DNA of 64,000 bases from Plutella xylostella (taxonomy: Eukaryota > Arthropoda > Insecta > Lepidoptera > Plutellidae): the NCBI RefSeq assembly GCF_932276165.1, contig NC_063997.1, positions 10,001-74,000 on the forward strand, given 5' to 3'. Below the pieces are notes generated by a model. That model was not told the origin of the DNA and did not search any database. It saw only the letters and a list, made by a program, of their open reading frames with translations. Below, piece after piece: positions 11,312 to 23,665 of the stretch; position 1 is the stretch's first letter, and the number at the start of each line of letters is the position of its first letter. The position numbers and the translations under genes are program-made.

Positions 11312-12085
11312 GATCCACTTTTTTAACCGACTTCAAAAAAAGGAGGAGGTTCTCAATTCGTCGGGATTTTTTTTTTTATATTTTTTTTTATGTATGTTCA
11401 CCGATAACTCCGCCGTTTATGAACCGATTTTGAAAATTCTTTTTTTGTTGTATTGGGTTGAGCTTCCAGGTGGTCCCATTTTTTTTTCAGAATTTCATCT
11501 CACCCCTAAGGGTGGGTAAAGGGGTAAAAACAGGGTATGAATTTCCATTTTGGACACATATTAACCGATTCTAATGAAATTAAGAACGTAAATATAGTTC
11601 TTATAACAATAAAATATGATGGTGACCTTGAGCTGATCTGATGATGGAAACGGAAGGCAGTCAAGGGAACTCCTCAACTGTATATAGCAACTACCTCGTG
11701 TTTAGGCTTGAATGATTCGTATTGATTAGTAGGACTTTTTGGTATCATTTGCATCTTACTTTTGATTAAAAATTATTGCAAATAAACTAAAAACTATAAA
11801 ATAAAATAATAATTTAAAAAAATTAAAAACTGACTTCAAAAAACCACTAAAATGTAAGTAATAATTTAAGGTTTACACAAATTATATGTGACAGTACAAA
11901 TATACCTAAGCAGGAACTGTTCTTTTTTGAAGTTGGTGCCATATTTCTTCAGATTACTTTGTCACTGCACCAACATCAAAAAAGAACAGTTCCTGCTTAG
12001 GTATATTTGTACTGTCACATATAATTTGTGTAAACCTTAAATTATTACTTACATTTTAGTGGTTTTTTGAAGTCGGTTTTTTATT
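11312..12085 (+). repeat. Lepidopteran dispersed repeat with terminal GAAGTCGGTTTTTT
   Basis: Begins TTTTTTAACCGACTTCAAAAAAAGG and ends TTTTTTGAAGTCGGTTTTTT, so the ends are inverted copies. A second copy of the body (TTCACCGATNACTCCGCCGTTT...GCAAATAAACTAAAAACTATAAAAT) lies at 35286-35742. The right part here is replaced by a long perfect-type palindrome at 11825-12081. No coding capacity is seen. Confidence 0.7.
11825..12081. repeat. 115-bp inverted repeat with 27-nt loop
   Basis: The left arm 11825-11939 and right arm 11967-12081 are reverse complements with about two mismatches. Transcribed RNA would fold into one long hairpin. The arms include the CTAAGCAGGAACTGTTCT stretch. It lies at the end of the 11312 repeat, between SHMT and Rab40. 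Confidence 0.9.
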
Positions 12086-12222
12086 TTTTTAAATTATATT
12101 TCCCGCCGAAAAAAATAGTGTTGTGGTTGTAGTAGGTACCTATTTATGTTTTTTTCCCGCAGCTCTCTAGCCGGCTCAGAATAATAACGGTCTTCCGCTT
12201 TGCTATCCGCAAGTACTTCTCT

Positions 12223-12335
12223 AAAGCAGCGTACAGACCGGCCCAATGAATAGGTTTCGTTGACCTTCATTGCTGCAATCTTCCCTGTATTATGTATGAT
12301 AAATATCCATCGTTGGGCCGGTCCGTACGTAGCTT
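12223..12335. mobile_element. Palindromic MITE, family 'AAGCTGCGTACAGACC', copy A
   Basis: Terminal inverted repeats AAGCAGCGTACAGACCGG and CCGGTCCGTACGTAGCTT enclose a core with CTGTATTATGTATGATAAA. It is the most diverged of four full copies in the window (others 24825-24979, 53580-53713, 55740-55862). Confidence 0.8.
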
Positions 12336-13053
12336 AAATAGTTACAGTTCATCTATAAAGTCGTGAAATTAAAATCATTCACACCAATCCCATGATCCAA
12401 AGATTCCAAAGCAAAGAAAATCCAAGCCAAGTCTAAACTAAATGAAGACGTTTCGTAATCCGCCTAAGTGTTTTAATACCCTTTTGCAATATACACCGAC
12501 CAAGGACTTTGTATATATAACATAATATAATACAAAGTCCTTGACACCGACACATTAGCGGACGCGGCTGTCAGCTGTCTTGATCTCGTAGTCTATGGTC
12601 TATCTTTCAGGCGGTCTGTGGTAGCATTTCGCATATTTACTCTGTGGCATTTCGTGTATTTTCCTAAATTGACTTGTGCTGTGTTGCTAAAAAGTGTGAA
12701 AATAAAAGTAATGAATGCAATTAGAAATGGGAATCATTAGTCTATTTAATTGGTTGCTTAGCTAGCTGTTAAATTAAAGATTTCAATTATCTAACGTGAA
12801 CAGAATTATTTGCTATTTCGTGCACAGGTGACGACCTTGTGTACATGTTCAAGAGTATTTGTTTGGCATATTTTCGAAAACGAGGGTTTTGTTTGGAGCC
12901 TAAAGTGTATTAATAATTAATTTTGTGGCATCTTAGACTTATGTGCAATGGGGAAGACAAGATGATGTTGATAGAATTGGAAAGAGACTAGAGCAGCGGC
13001 GGTATTATGTCTGCGCCTGGTGTCGCGCTCTCGACCGCGGAGTGCGGCGCAGC

Positions 13054-16000
13054 ATGTCCAGCAGCCCGGGCATGGTAGCGGCGCCGCAGAGCGCGGGCTC
13101 GCTGCCCAGCGCCGGCACGCTGCCCCGCGCGCACCACGCTCGAGGTCAGTCACCACCACTCCACCATCACACTGCCCTGCATTCTCATCAACTTCACTAT
13201 CATTCCTTCCTTCCATTGTTCCACTGATCAGGGGCATTCGTCTAGTAGTAGTAGTAGTATGTCCTGCATTGTGATCTAACTACCTTCCATCTATATGTTG
13301 TGCCATAGATAATATAGGTAATTTTCAATGTCTGATACCAATTTAAAATTGCCGAAATAACCAGTTCCATCATCTATGTTCTGTCTAGATAGATCATAAT
13401 AATATTTTTTAAGTTACCTGCTATTGGTCTAAAGTCTAATCAGTATGTAAGATATAAGCTGAATAAGATGTAAGTAGTCCATAATCCAAACCTTTCAAAT
13501 TAATTAACATTAATTTTATAAAACAACTTTCACTTCTCTCTATCTAAAAAAATAGCTTTTTTATTCTTATAAACCATTTATTAGCAATCATTTATATTTT
13601 TTTTATTTTTTTCTTTTATATTTTAATGTTTCTGGGGCTTTTTAGGGTTCCGTAGCCAAAATGGCAAAAACGGAACCCTTATAGTTTCGTCATGTCCGTC
13701 TGTCCGTCTGTCACAGCCGATTTACTCGGAAACTATAAGTACTACAGTGATGAAATTTGATGGGAATATGTGTTGTATGAACCGCTACAAAAATATGACA
13801 CTAAATAGTAAAAAAAAGAATTGGGGGTGGGGCCCCCCATACATGTAACTGAGGGATGAAATTTTTTTTTTCGATGTACATACCCGTGTGGGGTATCAAT
13901 GGAAAGGTCTTTTAAAATGATATAAAGTTTTCTAAAAAACATTTTTCTTAAAGTGAACGGTTTTTGAGATATCAGCTCTCAAAGTCGTAAAAAGTATGTC
14001 CCCCCCCCTCTATTTTAATAACTACGGGGTATAAAATTCTAAAAAAAATAGAGGTGATGCATGCTAATTAACTCTTTCAACGATTTTTGGTTTGATCAAA
14101 GTATCTCTTATAGTTTTTGAGATAGGTTGATTTAACTACGGAACCCTTTGTGCGCGAGCCCGACTCGCACTTGGCCGGTTTTTTTAGTTTTAGTTCAGTA
14201 GGTATAAGTATTAAAGAGTCTCACATCAAGGGAATATTCATATTTGGTATGACAGAACAGTGAGCGAGACTGTTTGGTAGAGCTAAACAATACAATAAAG
14301 CTCAAACAATTGATGCTAATATTTACACCAAGCAAATATTCATGTCACTCACTACTGTACATTCACAATAACAATCAAATGATGGGTTACAAAATTCATA
14401 TATATTCTATTCTATTCTCTATGGGGGTGTAAGTACCTGCACCTGGCTCTCTCGAGTGGAACCTTTGTGCATATCCCCAAGGTCTAAACTGCCTTCCTAA
14501 GCTTGGACCATTGCCCACCACGCTGGTCCACTGCGGGTTGGTGGGTTCACATATCTAGATGTGCTAAATCTAGATATGCAGGTTTCCTCACGATGTTTTC
14601 CTTCACCGTAAGAGCGATGGTATACATTGTACTTAAGTTAAAAGAACTCATTGGTACATGTCAGCGCCGGGATCGAACCCGCATCTCTTGCGTGAGAAGC
14701 GGGCGCTTAACCGACTGAGCTACCACCGCTCTTCGACTGAGCTACCACCGCTCTTAATTCATATATAGTAAGAGCTAGTTATACTTTTAACCCGATGTGT
14801 GATAGTAATAGTGTGGACCTCTTTAACAGTAGCTTATATTATATTAGAAAACTAGGTAGGTACTTGGATGTGTTGTTATTGTTATATCATCTCCATATGC
14901 GAAAACCTGTAATTAGCTTTTTGTCTATATATGTTTAAATAAGGTTACTTGGTTTTTATTAGTATAAAGCTGCTGGTTTTCCATGCAATAAAATAAAAAT
15001 AAATAAAACAATATCATATACCTATGTATAATTTTTAATTTTAATGACAGATGTGGTTGGTTGTGTTTTGTTGCAGCGGTGGCGCCGGCGCCGAAGTCGT
15101 ACGACTACCTGCTGAAGGTGCTGCTGGTGGGAGACTCGGACGTCGGCAAGCACGAGATCCTGCAGGACCTGGACGACGCCTCCGCCGACTCCCCCTTCTG
15201 CAGCGGCAGCGGTGTGTTCCATCCCATGCACCTCACCAATAGCAAAGCCAACTTTATCTCCCAACCTATCATCAGTCCTACACACCTAGCATGTTGCCAC
15301 ATTTTGCGTCCCATGCTAGGATAGCTTTCTGCTTTAAACCATGAGGCATGTGGCTTAAACCAAATCAAAATCAGGACTTGTACTGTGTATGTACTAACTA
15401 CTACAGTTAATATTGCCAATATCATGTGTTGAAACGGAAACAGTGTAGTAAATTGAAATGTTTGTGGTGGCTCAACAAAGTTCTTAGTGCACTTCTAATA
15501 TACTTGTATAACATAATTTTGAAGCCCGTCTAAGAAGCTTATTAAGCTATAATGATGTGTTGTGTGTGCAGCGTACAAGACGACGACGATCCTGCTGGAC
15601 GGCAAGCGCGTGCGCCTGCAGCTGTGGGACACGTCGGGGCAGGGCCGCTTCTGCACCATCATCCGCTCCTACTCGCGCGGCGCGCAGGGCATCCTGCTGG
15701 TCTACGACATCACCAACAAGTGGTCCTTCGACAGCATCGACCGCTGGCTCGAGGAGGTCGACAAGGTCGGTCACCAGTATTATGTATTACACCATAATCA
15801 TGTATTACAACATGCCTAATAAATGAAGGGGAATTGTATTATTACCTACTATGCAGGCAATAGCTAGTGTAGCCTGAGGGGAAAATTGCAGTATGCTTTC
15901 CAAAATACTAATTTGAAAGCTTCCATAAGTTCTAGTTACAAACTGGTACTGTGCCTAATTTAAAGAAAAAATATGTTTTTTCTGAAACTTGTATCTTACA

Positions 16001-17747
16001 TATATATGTTGTTGTGTTGGCAGCACGCGCCGGGCGTGCCCAAGGTGCTGGTGGGCAACCGGCTGCACCTCGCCTTCAAGCGGCAGGTGCCGGAGCTGGA
16101 CGCCGAGCTCTACGCCGCCAAGAACCGCATGGCCTTCTTCGAGGTGAGTCCTCGCGTCCACAGTGGGCCCGCAGCTCGCACTAGAGATATGTAGCCTCTA
16201 CCCCACCCTACCCTAGTTGTGACTGGTTCACTGCCACTTCAGCTTGGAGATGTTCAGAGATGTCACTAACTGTTCTTAGTTTAGGTAATATTTTAAGATG
16301 CGATCCCTCATAAGAAACTCATAGCATATATGTACACAAGCGGCTCGTTCCATTGCATGATTTAAAATCTGAAATCTTAAAAATTTAAAATCTGCAGAGC
16401 AGTAGGTAATTGTTTATTTGATTCAGCAACAAAGATTACCTTTATTACAATGCTAAATTAAATTACAAGTCTAATGATATAGGTGGGTATTAATTTACAC
16501 TTTAAAAATCACATTATAACTATCGTGATTCACCATAAATACTAAGACCTAGTTTCACCATTCCATAACAAGAAATTAGTTATTGACTGTTGACACATCT
16601 ATGGAGATGACGTATAATAGGCTACTTGACTTATATCAAATTTGGCGCCATAAATGAGTATTAGCTGTAGTATTTACCTTACAAAACCGAAATATATCGA
16701 TTTCACGAAATATATGTCTAAGATGGTTGCATAAATTGAATTACAAAACCAAAAAAATACACTAACAAAAATTAATGCTGAAAACACTATCCGCCATTAC
16801 GGTCATGATAAAACGTAGTGTTACTTGCTCTTTGGTCACGAAATGACAGGATGTGATGTTAGAACAATGACCAAAGAAAAAAAAGAGGACCTGCCCTATC
16901 CACGAAAATACAACATTGCGACCGGTCGCCATGTTGATTGACATCCAAACACAAGGTACTTCAGCTGTCAAACAATTTGTTTGTTTACATTTTTCAAGAA
17001 GCAAGCCGCCATTTTAATTGAAACCAAAGCGCGTTTTTTTCGTGGATAGGGCATGTCCTCTTTTTTTTTTTTGGTCATTGTGTTAGAAAGGTTGAAAATA
17101 ACTGATGTCACTCTGACTTATTTTATCATTCATCTTGAGCTAACCCTGTGTGTGTGTGCAGGTGAGCCCGCTGTGCGACTTCAACATCCGCGAGTCGTTC
17201 TGCGAGCTGGCGCGCATGGCGCTCGCGCGCAACGGCATGGAGCGGCTCTGGCGCAGCAACAAGGGTCAGTACCTACTCACTAACTGATTCCCTGCAGTGA
17301 ATCATTACTTGTGTAAAAACAGAGTATTTCGGTATTATAATACCGTAATAATTGTTTTTAGAGATTTAAATCACTATAAATAACAGTTTGTAAAGAGGTT
17401 CAATACGTTTTTCGTAATACATTGGCTTTTTGGCCTATGGCCTATACTAAAATACAAGTGGTAGGTATGTACTTGTGATTTGTAATTGCTGAATTGAATG
17501 AATAGTAGTTGGCCGGCCAGTGAGTGAAGTTGTGATGTGGTGTGTTTCAGTGGTGAGCCTGCAGGAGCTGTGCTGCCGCTGCATCGTGTCGTGCACGCCG
17601 GGGCGCGGGCTGGAGCGCCTGCCGCTGCCGCCCGCGCTGCTGTCCCAGTGCCGCTCGTACGCCAGCGCCGGCGCGCCGCCCCGCCCGCGCCGCGCGCGCC
17701 CCCGCCAAGCCGCCCCCCGCCCCCACCACACCTGCGCGCTGCAGTGA
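13054..17747 (+). CDS. Rab40: Rab40-type small GTPase with SOCS box (279 aa)
   Basis: Rab40 proteins pair a Rab GTPase fold with a SOCS box that recruits Elongin B/C and Cullin 5 as a ubiquitin-ligase receptor. Exons: 13054-13144, 15077-15211, 15572-15765, 16024-16143, 17162-17264, 17551-17747, all in phase. Seen: P-loop GDSDVGK (49-55), WDTSGQGRF (G3, 94-102), YSRGAQG, a GNRLH in place of the NKxD G4 motif (151-155, normal for Rab40), then SLQELCCRCI (BC box, from 217) and LPLPP (Cul5-box type). It ends CALQ, a CaaX-like prenylation signal. Position 56 after the P-loop Lys is His, not Ser/Thr. The start ATG at 13054 is chosen because the longer in-frame ATG at 12943 adds no conserved sequence; the true N-terminus is uncertain. 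Confidence 0.92.
13641..14185 (+). mobile_element. Dispersed lepidopteran repeat in Rab40 intron 1
   Basis: Starts TTTAGGGTTCCGTAGCC and ends CGAGCCCGACTCGCACTTGGCCGG plus a T run. A partial inverted match links the ends (GGGTTCCGTAG / CTACGGAACCC). The body has no open frame. I recall this as one of the commonest non-autonomous repeats in Lepidoptera; its class is uncertain. Confidence 0.6.
14503..14755 (-). mobile_element. tRNA-derived SINE (minus strand) with duplicated head
   Basis: Read on the minus strand it starts with AAGAGCGGTGGTAGCTCAG, has an A box (TAGCTCAGTCGG, 14722-14711) and a B box (GGTTCGATCCC, 14679-14669), then a non-tRNA body. The first 22 nt of the head are present twice in tandem (14712-14733 and 14734-14755). 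A body-only relative lies at 21545-21720. It sits in Rab40 intron 1. Confidence 0.75.
16864..17082. mobile_element. MITE-like inverted-repeat element in Rab40 intron 4
   Basis: Terminal inverted repeats of about 45 bp: ACAATGACCAAAGAAAAAAA...CTATCCACGAAAA at the left and its reverse complement ending GGTCATTGT at the right. A GTTAGA sequence flanks both sides, a possible target duplication. No open frame. Confidence 0.7.
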
Positions 17748-19857
17748 GCGCCCCGCCCCCGCTGTGCCGCCCCCCACGGACCACGCAGCGTGTGTGACGC
17801 ATGTGTTGCTTCAATGCAAGCCATATGAATATGCTCGAGTTTAATCAGTTTTGTGAGAAGCGAACTAGCAGTGTTCTGTCGTCTTTGTGACTACTGTGAC
17901 ATCACCTTTGAGTTGAGGAAGTTGTATGAATGTTTTAGCTACCTGAATTATATTTATACTTTATCACTTTTATCACACTAACTCTTCAGGAAATAGTGAG
18001 AGCAGTATGTAAACTTTTTATACTTGAATATTTGAATACTTTAAAGTCAACTATAGTTTGTATACATACACATGAATCACTCATCATACTATTCTACTCA
18101 TATTACTCTATTCCACAATCAATAAATGCATGAATAAAAGAGATGTACTTAATGCTAAAATGTGTAGGTACTTGTGTAACATGAGCAGGTAAAGAAATAA
18201 TATTCGTACATAACTCACAGATCATGACAACATTCTCCACTGGCGGGTTGTCAATACGCATGAATGAGTACCATAGACTAGAATATTATATGTGTTACTG
18301 CCACGCGATGCGGCGATCGCCATGTTCATATTGTTTCTTTATTGGTGACTTGACTCAGTCTCAGGAACCTCACGACAGTAACTAATGTTGTCCACTAATT
18401 ATAAGCTAATAATTATAATCATGTATTTTAGCTAACCTACAAATTAGACCTAAGTTACTTCATTAAAATTATCTTATAAGACTTGTAAATACTTTTTGAG
18501 AAACATGTAAACTATTTCAAGGAATTTATTACACTTACCGACTTTAGTAGGACGTGTAAACTAAGTGTAATCATTGTATATTGGAAATATTTTAATTAGC
18601 ATCCATTGATATTGAAACACGTTAAATTTATTCATACTGATTAGTGATCAATTGACATATTTTTATAAAGTTATCTGGATGAGCGTAGATGTCGTGGTAG
18701 TGTCGAGCGTGTGCGGGGGCGCCGCGAGTACCGCCCCCGCGCCGCCGCCAGCGCCCCCACGCCCCGCCCAGCGACGCGCGGTTCCGTCCGTCCCTATTAT
18801 TAGAATAAATCATATGCCTAATCCTTGATATCAAATCCCACTACACGACTGAAACCCCCTCACACTGACCGCATGTTGTCCCTCCGCCCTCGATAATCAT
18901 TGGCCCTGATGATGTAAATATGATTTGTATTTTGTTTCCCTTGTGATAGTTTTATAGTTGATATTTATAAATAACCCAAATAACACTAATACCAACTGAA
19001 AGTTTGGATTAGATTGATACAGTCATATGTTATATTATAACTTGGTAAGTTGTGAAATAAATCCTATTTATAATCATAATTTTTGTTTCTCTTGATTTGA
19101 TGAACGACTGAACAGACAGACAATGATAATATATTATCGGAATATTTCTGCCAGTACATACATGGTCTGAAGTCGAGATTTTTTAGCACAACTATATTTT
19201 ATAAGTTTATACTTTAGTGTAGGGGCGAAAGGAAGGTAGCCTCGTCCAGTGGCCAATCAGTGAATAGCGCTAGTTCCTTCACCACTGCATATCGGATCTT
19301 ATATAGAACTTGTATCCAACAAAAGAAAAAGCTGGCTCAGTAGATGGCGTTACCTGTTTTAAATAAGAAAAATCATGTCGTTACCTACTACGTGTCACAT
19401 TTACGGCCAAAAACTCCTGCTTTGTTTGGTATAATATGTGACCACGATCACCAACCAAAGTGCACTAGGCACCTCTAGTGTAAATGCGCTAAGTAGGTAG
19501 GTACAGGTAGCAGGCAACGGCTAGAAAGTGCAAGGTAGGTACTGAACTACTGACTGCCAGAGATATCAGATAGGTACGTAAGTTCCTAACACAGAGTAGG
19601 TACTTTCACCGTGTAAAACGATCCAAGAAGCTCTTGATCTATTGCTGATTGATACCTATTACATCAAACCCAAGGAACACACTAAGTAGTTGTAACTCTT
19701 GTTCGCCACTGACTTCTGACTTCTGACTGTACGGCAGAATGCGTTGCGCGGCCTTCGCGGAACGCACGAGCGATGAATCAATAGAACGAAGCCTGCGCGC
19801 CGCCGCCCCCGCGCCGAGGGTGCGGGGCGCCGCCAGCTGCCACTCAGACTTACGAAT
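17748..19857. other. Rab40 3' flank and intergenic spacer
   Basis: AATAAA hexamers occur at about 18122, 18134 and 19057, any of which could end the Rab40 transcript. A GC-rich island lies at 18695-18790. A second at 19740-19850, with CpG-rich sequence, directly precedes the next gene's likely start and may be its promoter. No other gene is supported. Confidence 0.45.
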
Positions 19858-22800
19858 ATGTTCGATCGCATCAAGCAATGTAAACACAGAATCATGATTC
19901 GGCAACACAATTTTTTATTTGTTTTTAATTTGCGACAAGGGACCATCCTCATAGCGGTCCACCAAATAGTAAGTACCTTACTTCCGATACTATGATTAAT
20001 TTATTAGATATCATTTAAACACTACATATATTATAACTATAGAATTTTGGTAGGTCTTCCTAATTACAATCCGTTGACCTTACTTACTAAAAAACGATAA
20101 AAATACTTACCTATTACGTTAACGAACATACCTCCACTCACTCCCTATCTAAGTATATAGTTAACTAACTACCTTTGTGTCATTTCCATTTCAGTAAGTT
20201 TTTTAAGTAAATAAGTAGTTATTATAACTACTTAGTTACCTAAATTTTTTTCTGAAGTAGGTACAAAGTGCATTTATTTTAGGTGTTCATCTGTACAGTA
20301 ACAGTGGAAGCCCATAAAAGTAAATAAACTAAGTTACCTCACATTCTATGTATAACAGTCATTGTTTTAAATAAAGAGAGTTTCCGTATCAAACAAGAGT
20401 ACAGTAAAACTATAAAGTCCTGAAAACGGAAGTGGATTCTAACTAATTGTTACAGACCGTCTTTAAGCGATGTAGGTAGGTACTTATTATATTTATTAAA
20501 ACGGTACCTATTTTATTTTAAAAACGTACCTAGTTATGTAAATGTAAGCAAAATAACTGATAATGATAAAAATTCTTAGCAAAATCGCACTCGTTATTGT
20601 CAGGAACTCAGGACTTTATAGGTAGTTGGACTATAAGTTGGTAGTAGTTGGTACCTACTTACCTACTATAAGTACCTAAGTCATGATTAGGTTTGTGTTT
20701 GTATTAGGTATTTCCGTCAAAATTGTAATCTGTTCAATAAATTAATACTTTAATACTTATTAGGTAAGTAGTTAGTTAAGTATGTATAATAAAATTTTAT
20801 CATTCCAATGTATTCACCAAGCTATGCTAATCTATATAAGAGATTTATGATCAGTAGAGCGATCCGGAAAAAACGCAGCACATTCTATTCGATAGTCTAT
20901 TCGAAAGTGCTGTCAACCTGTCAACAACAAAATGGCGGTGTATAGATTTGCGAAAGTTTGACAGCTATCATTCCATAGGTCATTGTCAGAATAATATTAT
21001 GTACTCTGTGGTCATTCTTTTCGAAACTCATTCGAAAGGTAAAAAGTGTTCGAAAGTGCTGTCAAGTTGACAATAGTCGCACTCGCATTCGATTCTATTC
21101 GTTAGCTCGAATTTTCGTGATACGGGTACTGAGTGAATGAAGTTGTAGGTAGGTACTAGTAATAGAACTTTACTATAGTTTCGAAAGGACAATAATGATA
21201 GTGAGGAATTTATTGATGTGTGTGTGTGCGCAGGCGCTGGCGCTGTTCGTGCTGCTGGTGCTGGCGGCGGGCGCGGCGCACGCGGCGGGCGCGGCGGGCG
21301 CGCTGCAGGCCGACATGGCGGACGCGGAGGAGCGGCGCGAGCTAGACCTGCTGCTGCGCGACCACGCGCCCGGCTCCTTCCCGCTGCCCAACAACCAGCG
21401 CCGCTTCCGGGACGCCGAGCATAGAGCCACGGGTACCATCCACCACCTCTAGCCACTAGCACACACAGCACATACCTACATCGCCAGCATCATGACATCC
21501 AATAATAAAAAAATATATTATGTTCTCTCAAGTTCTCTGTGAGGGGTTATATCGAATCGAAACTGCCTTCCTAAGTTTGCGATCCAAGCTTTTGTTTTCC
21601 CATCATGCTGGTCCACTACGGGTTAGTGGGATGGTGGGTTCACACATGTAAATGCTAAATCTAAATTCGCAGGTCTCCTCACGATATATTTTCCTTCAGC
21701 CTAAGAGCATACTTAAGTGAACCCCTACTTACATAATATAAATAAATAAATAAATAAATTCATTTATTTCGAGTAACCACGGACTCATAATATAAAACAT
21801 CAAAATTACATCTACACATTACAAATACAATTTACACATAGAACACAAACAAAATAATAAAATAATAAAGTAAACCCTCTACTTCCGTTTTTGGTCCAAA
21901 ACAGTATATAAGCCTGAAGTTGGCGCTATTGAACTTTTGTAAGTACCTTTATAACCTTGTAAAACATGTAGGTATAGGTGGCTGTTGATAGTTTGACAAG
22001 GTACAAAAGTTCAATAGCTACAAAAGAAGTATAACTTGTTTGGACCAACCCGATTCGAACCCTCACGAATGAAAGTCAAGATCTGTTACACCAGTAAGTA
22101 CCTACAGCTTACTTTTTAGGTTAATAAGTAGTGATGTGATGGTTGGTTGCCTGGGTTGCAGTGTCGCTGGCGGCGCTGCAGTGGGCGGGCGCGCTGGCGG
22201 CGCTGCAGCTGCTGGGCGGGCTGCTGCTGCTATACGGCGGCGTGCGCGCGCGCGCCGGCCCGCTGCTGGCCTGGCTGCTGCTGGCGCTGCCCGCCGCGCC
22301 CGCGCTGCTGGCCGCGCTGTACGCCGGCAGCCAGTACCCCTGCCTGCTCTACCTGTTCGGCGGCCCGCTGTCCTACCGTAACTACCCCCCCGCTCTCCCG
22401 CCCTCTCCCCGCCCGCACAAGCGTTCCCGCGGCTAGTCGACACACCAATATCATGATTGGATCGGTTCCTACATACCTACTCAATGATGTGGTCATAATC
22501 AAAATGTCACGAGTCGTGTCGGCATTTTCGGTTATAATGTCTGTATTACAGGCAATACCTACCTACAAAATAAAACGAATGATCACATTAAAAAATCTGC
22601 AAACTCTGCAAGAGGTGGTAACTTGTACAAGTTCGGTAGATATAATAACATGTATCAGAGATTTTGTGTTTGCAGACGTGGTGGGCGCGCTGTTGATGGC
22701 GACACTGCTGTACGCGATCTGCACAGTAGGCAGCTACGTGGTGCAGCTGCGGGCGGGCGCGGGCGGGGGGGCGCGGGGCGCGGGGGCGGGCGAGCGGCTC

Positions 22801-22890
22801 GTGCTGCTGGACCACGCGGCGCGCGCCTCGCTGGTGTCGGCCGCGCACCTCGCCAAGCTGTCGCACGCGCCCGCCACGCACTTCGTGTAG
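19858..22890 (+). CDS. Unnamed four-TM membrane protein (246 aa)
   Basis: Exons: 19858-19968, 21234-21432, 22162-22377, 22676-22890; phases join and the donor after exon 1 is GTAAGT. Hydrophobic segments lie at about residues 20-57 (LFVFNLRQGTILIA then ALALFVLLVLAAG), 105-130 (SLAALQWAGALAALQLLGG), 133-160 (LLAWLLLALPAAPALLAAL) and 178-200 (VVGALLMATLLYAIC). A charged loop (DAEERRELDLLLRDH) lies between the first and second, and the C-terminus is Ala/Gly-rich. The N-terminal RQGTILIA and four-TM plan resemble LAPTM-like lysosomal proteins, but I see no PY motifs, so no name is given. Exon 1 is inferred from phase and topology. Exons 2-4 are extremely GC-rich. Confidence 0.65.
21545..21720 (-). 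repeat. SINE body fragment
   Basis: Matches the body of the SINE at 14503-14755 (AACTGCCTTCCTAAG, CATGCTGGTCCACTACGGG, GGGTTCACA, CTCCTCACGAT, TTTTCCTTCA) but lacks the tRNA-like head. It lies in intron 2 of the four-TM protein gene. Confidence 0.6.
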
Positions 22891-23665
22891 CCGCGCGCGC
22901 CTCGCTGCTACTAGTGCCTCACGTGCGGGCCCGGCGCCCCGCCCCCGCCCCCCCGCGCTGTCCGGGCCGGGGGCGGCCACATGTTGCATGCATGGCTCAT
23001 CGCTGGTCCAGATTATTGCACAAAAAAAATAATTTTAACTTTAAATGGAGCAATGCTTTGCTGAACTTACCTACAGTTCACTTAATTATGTCCAGTTATA
23101 ATTAGCAGCCTGAATAGATTGTAATCATTGGTGTTTTTGGTACCTATAACTGTATTTGTACACTTGGAAGTAAAACTATTCACAATATTGAGATCAGAGT
23201 ATGGTACCTAATAAAAAATGTGATATTTTCAATTATTATTATTATATGTTAAGTAAAGTTTAAGATTCATAATCATAAAACAGAGTTATGTATATGTACA
23301 TACCTATAAAAATCTGAAATGAATGTATTTATTTATTTGCATACCTTTCATTTTTATTTCAAGTATGATTAGACTGCTGTTAATCGAAATAAATTCTTAA
23401 ATAAAATCATTGGAAAGCGACTTTTTAATCATATTTATTTTGAGAAAATAAGAATTAAGTATTTTTTCTCTTTTTATAGTGTACTTATTGAGCTAGACTA
23501 GATCAAACTAAGCACTTTAGTCATAATAATAATTATGAACTTGTGCTACAGTATTAATTATCATGATTAGGTACATGGAAGACATAATATTTGTAACAAA
23601 CATTTACCTATTATGTACAACTACTTATTCGAAATAGAGAACTAACAATTTATACTAGTTTCAAG
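22891..23665. other. Convergent 3' flanks of the four-TM gene and MRM2
   Basis: The first 100 bp are GC-rich 3' UTR with CCCGCCCCCGCCCC runs; the rest is AT-rich with several AATAAA hexamers on both strands. No coding region is seen. The two genes end about 775 bp apart. Confidence 0.5.

Noticed and set aside
14656..14733. A tRNA gene on the minus strand
   Set aside because: A and B boxes are present, but the acceptor stem does not pair and it continues into a SINE body.
19659..19952. Minus-strand ORFs over the GC-rich patch before the four-TM gene
   Set aside because: The plus-strand first exon with a strong GTAAGT donor explains the region better; the minus peptide has no recognisable features.
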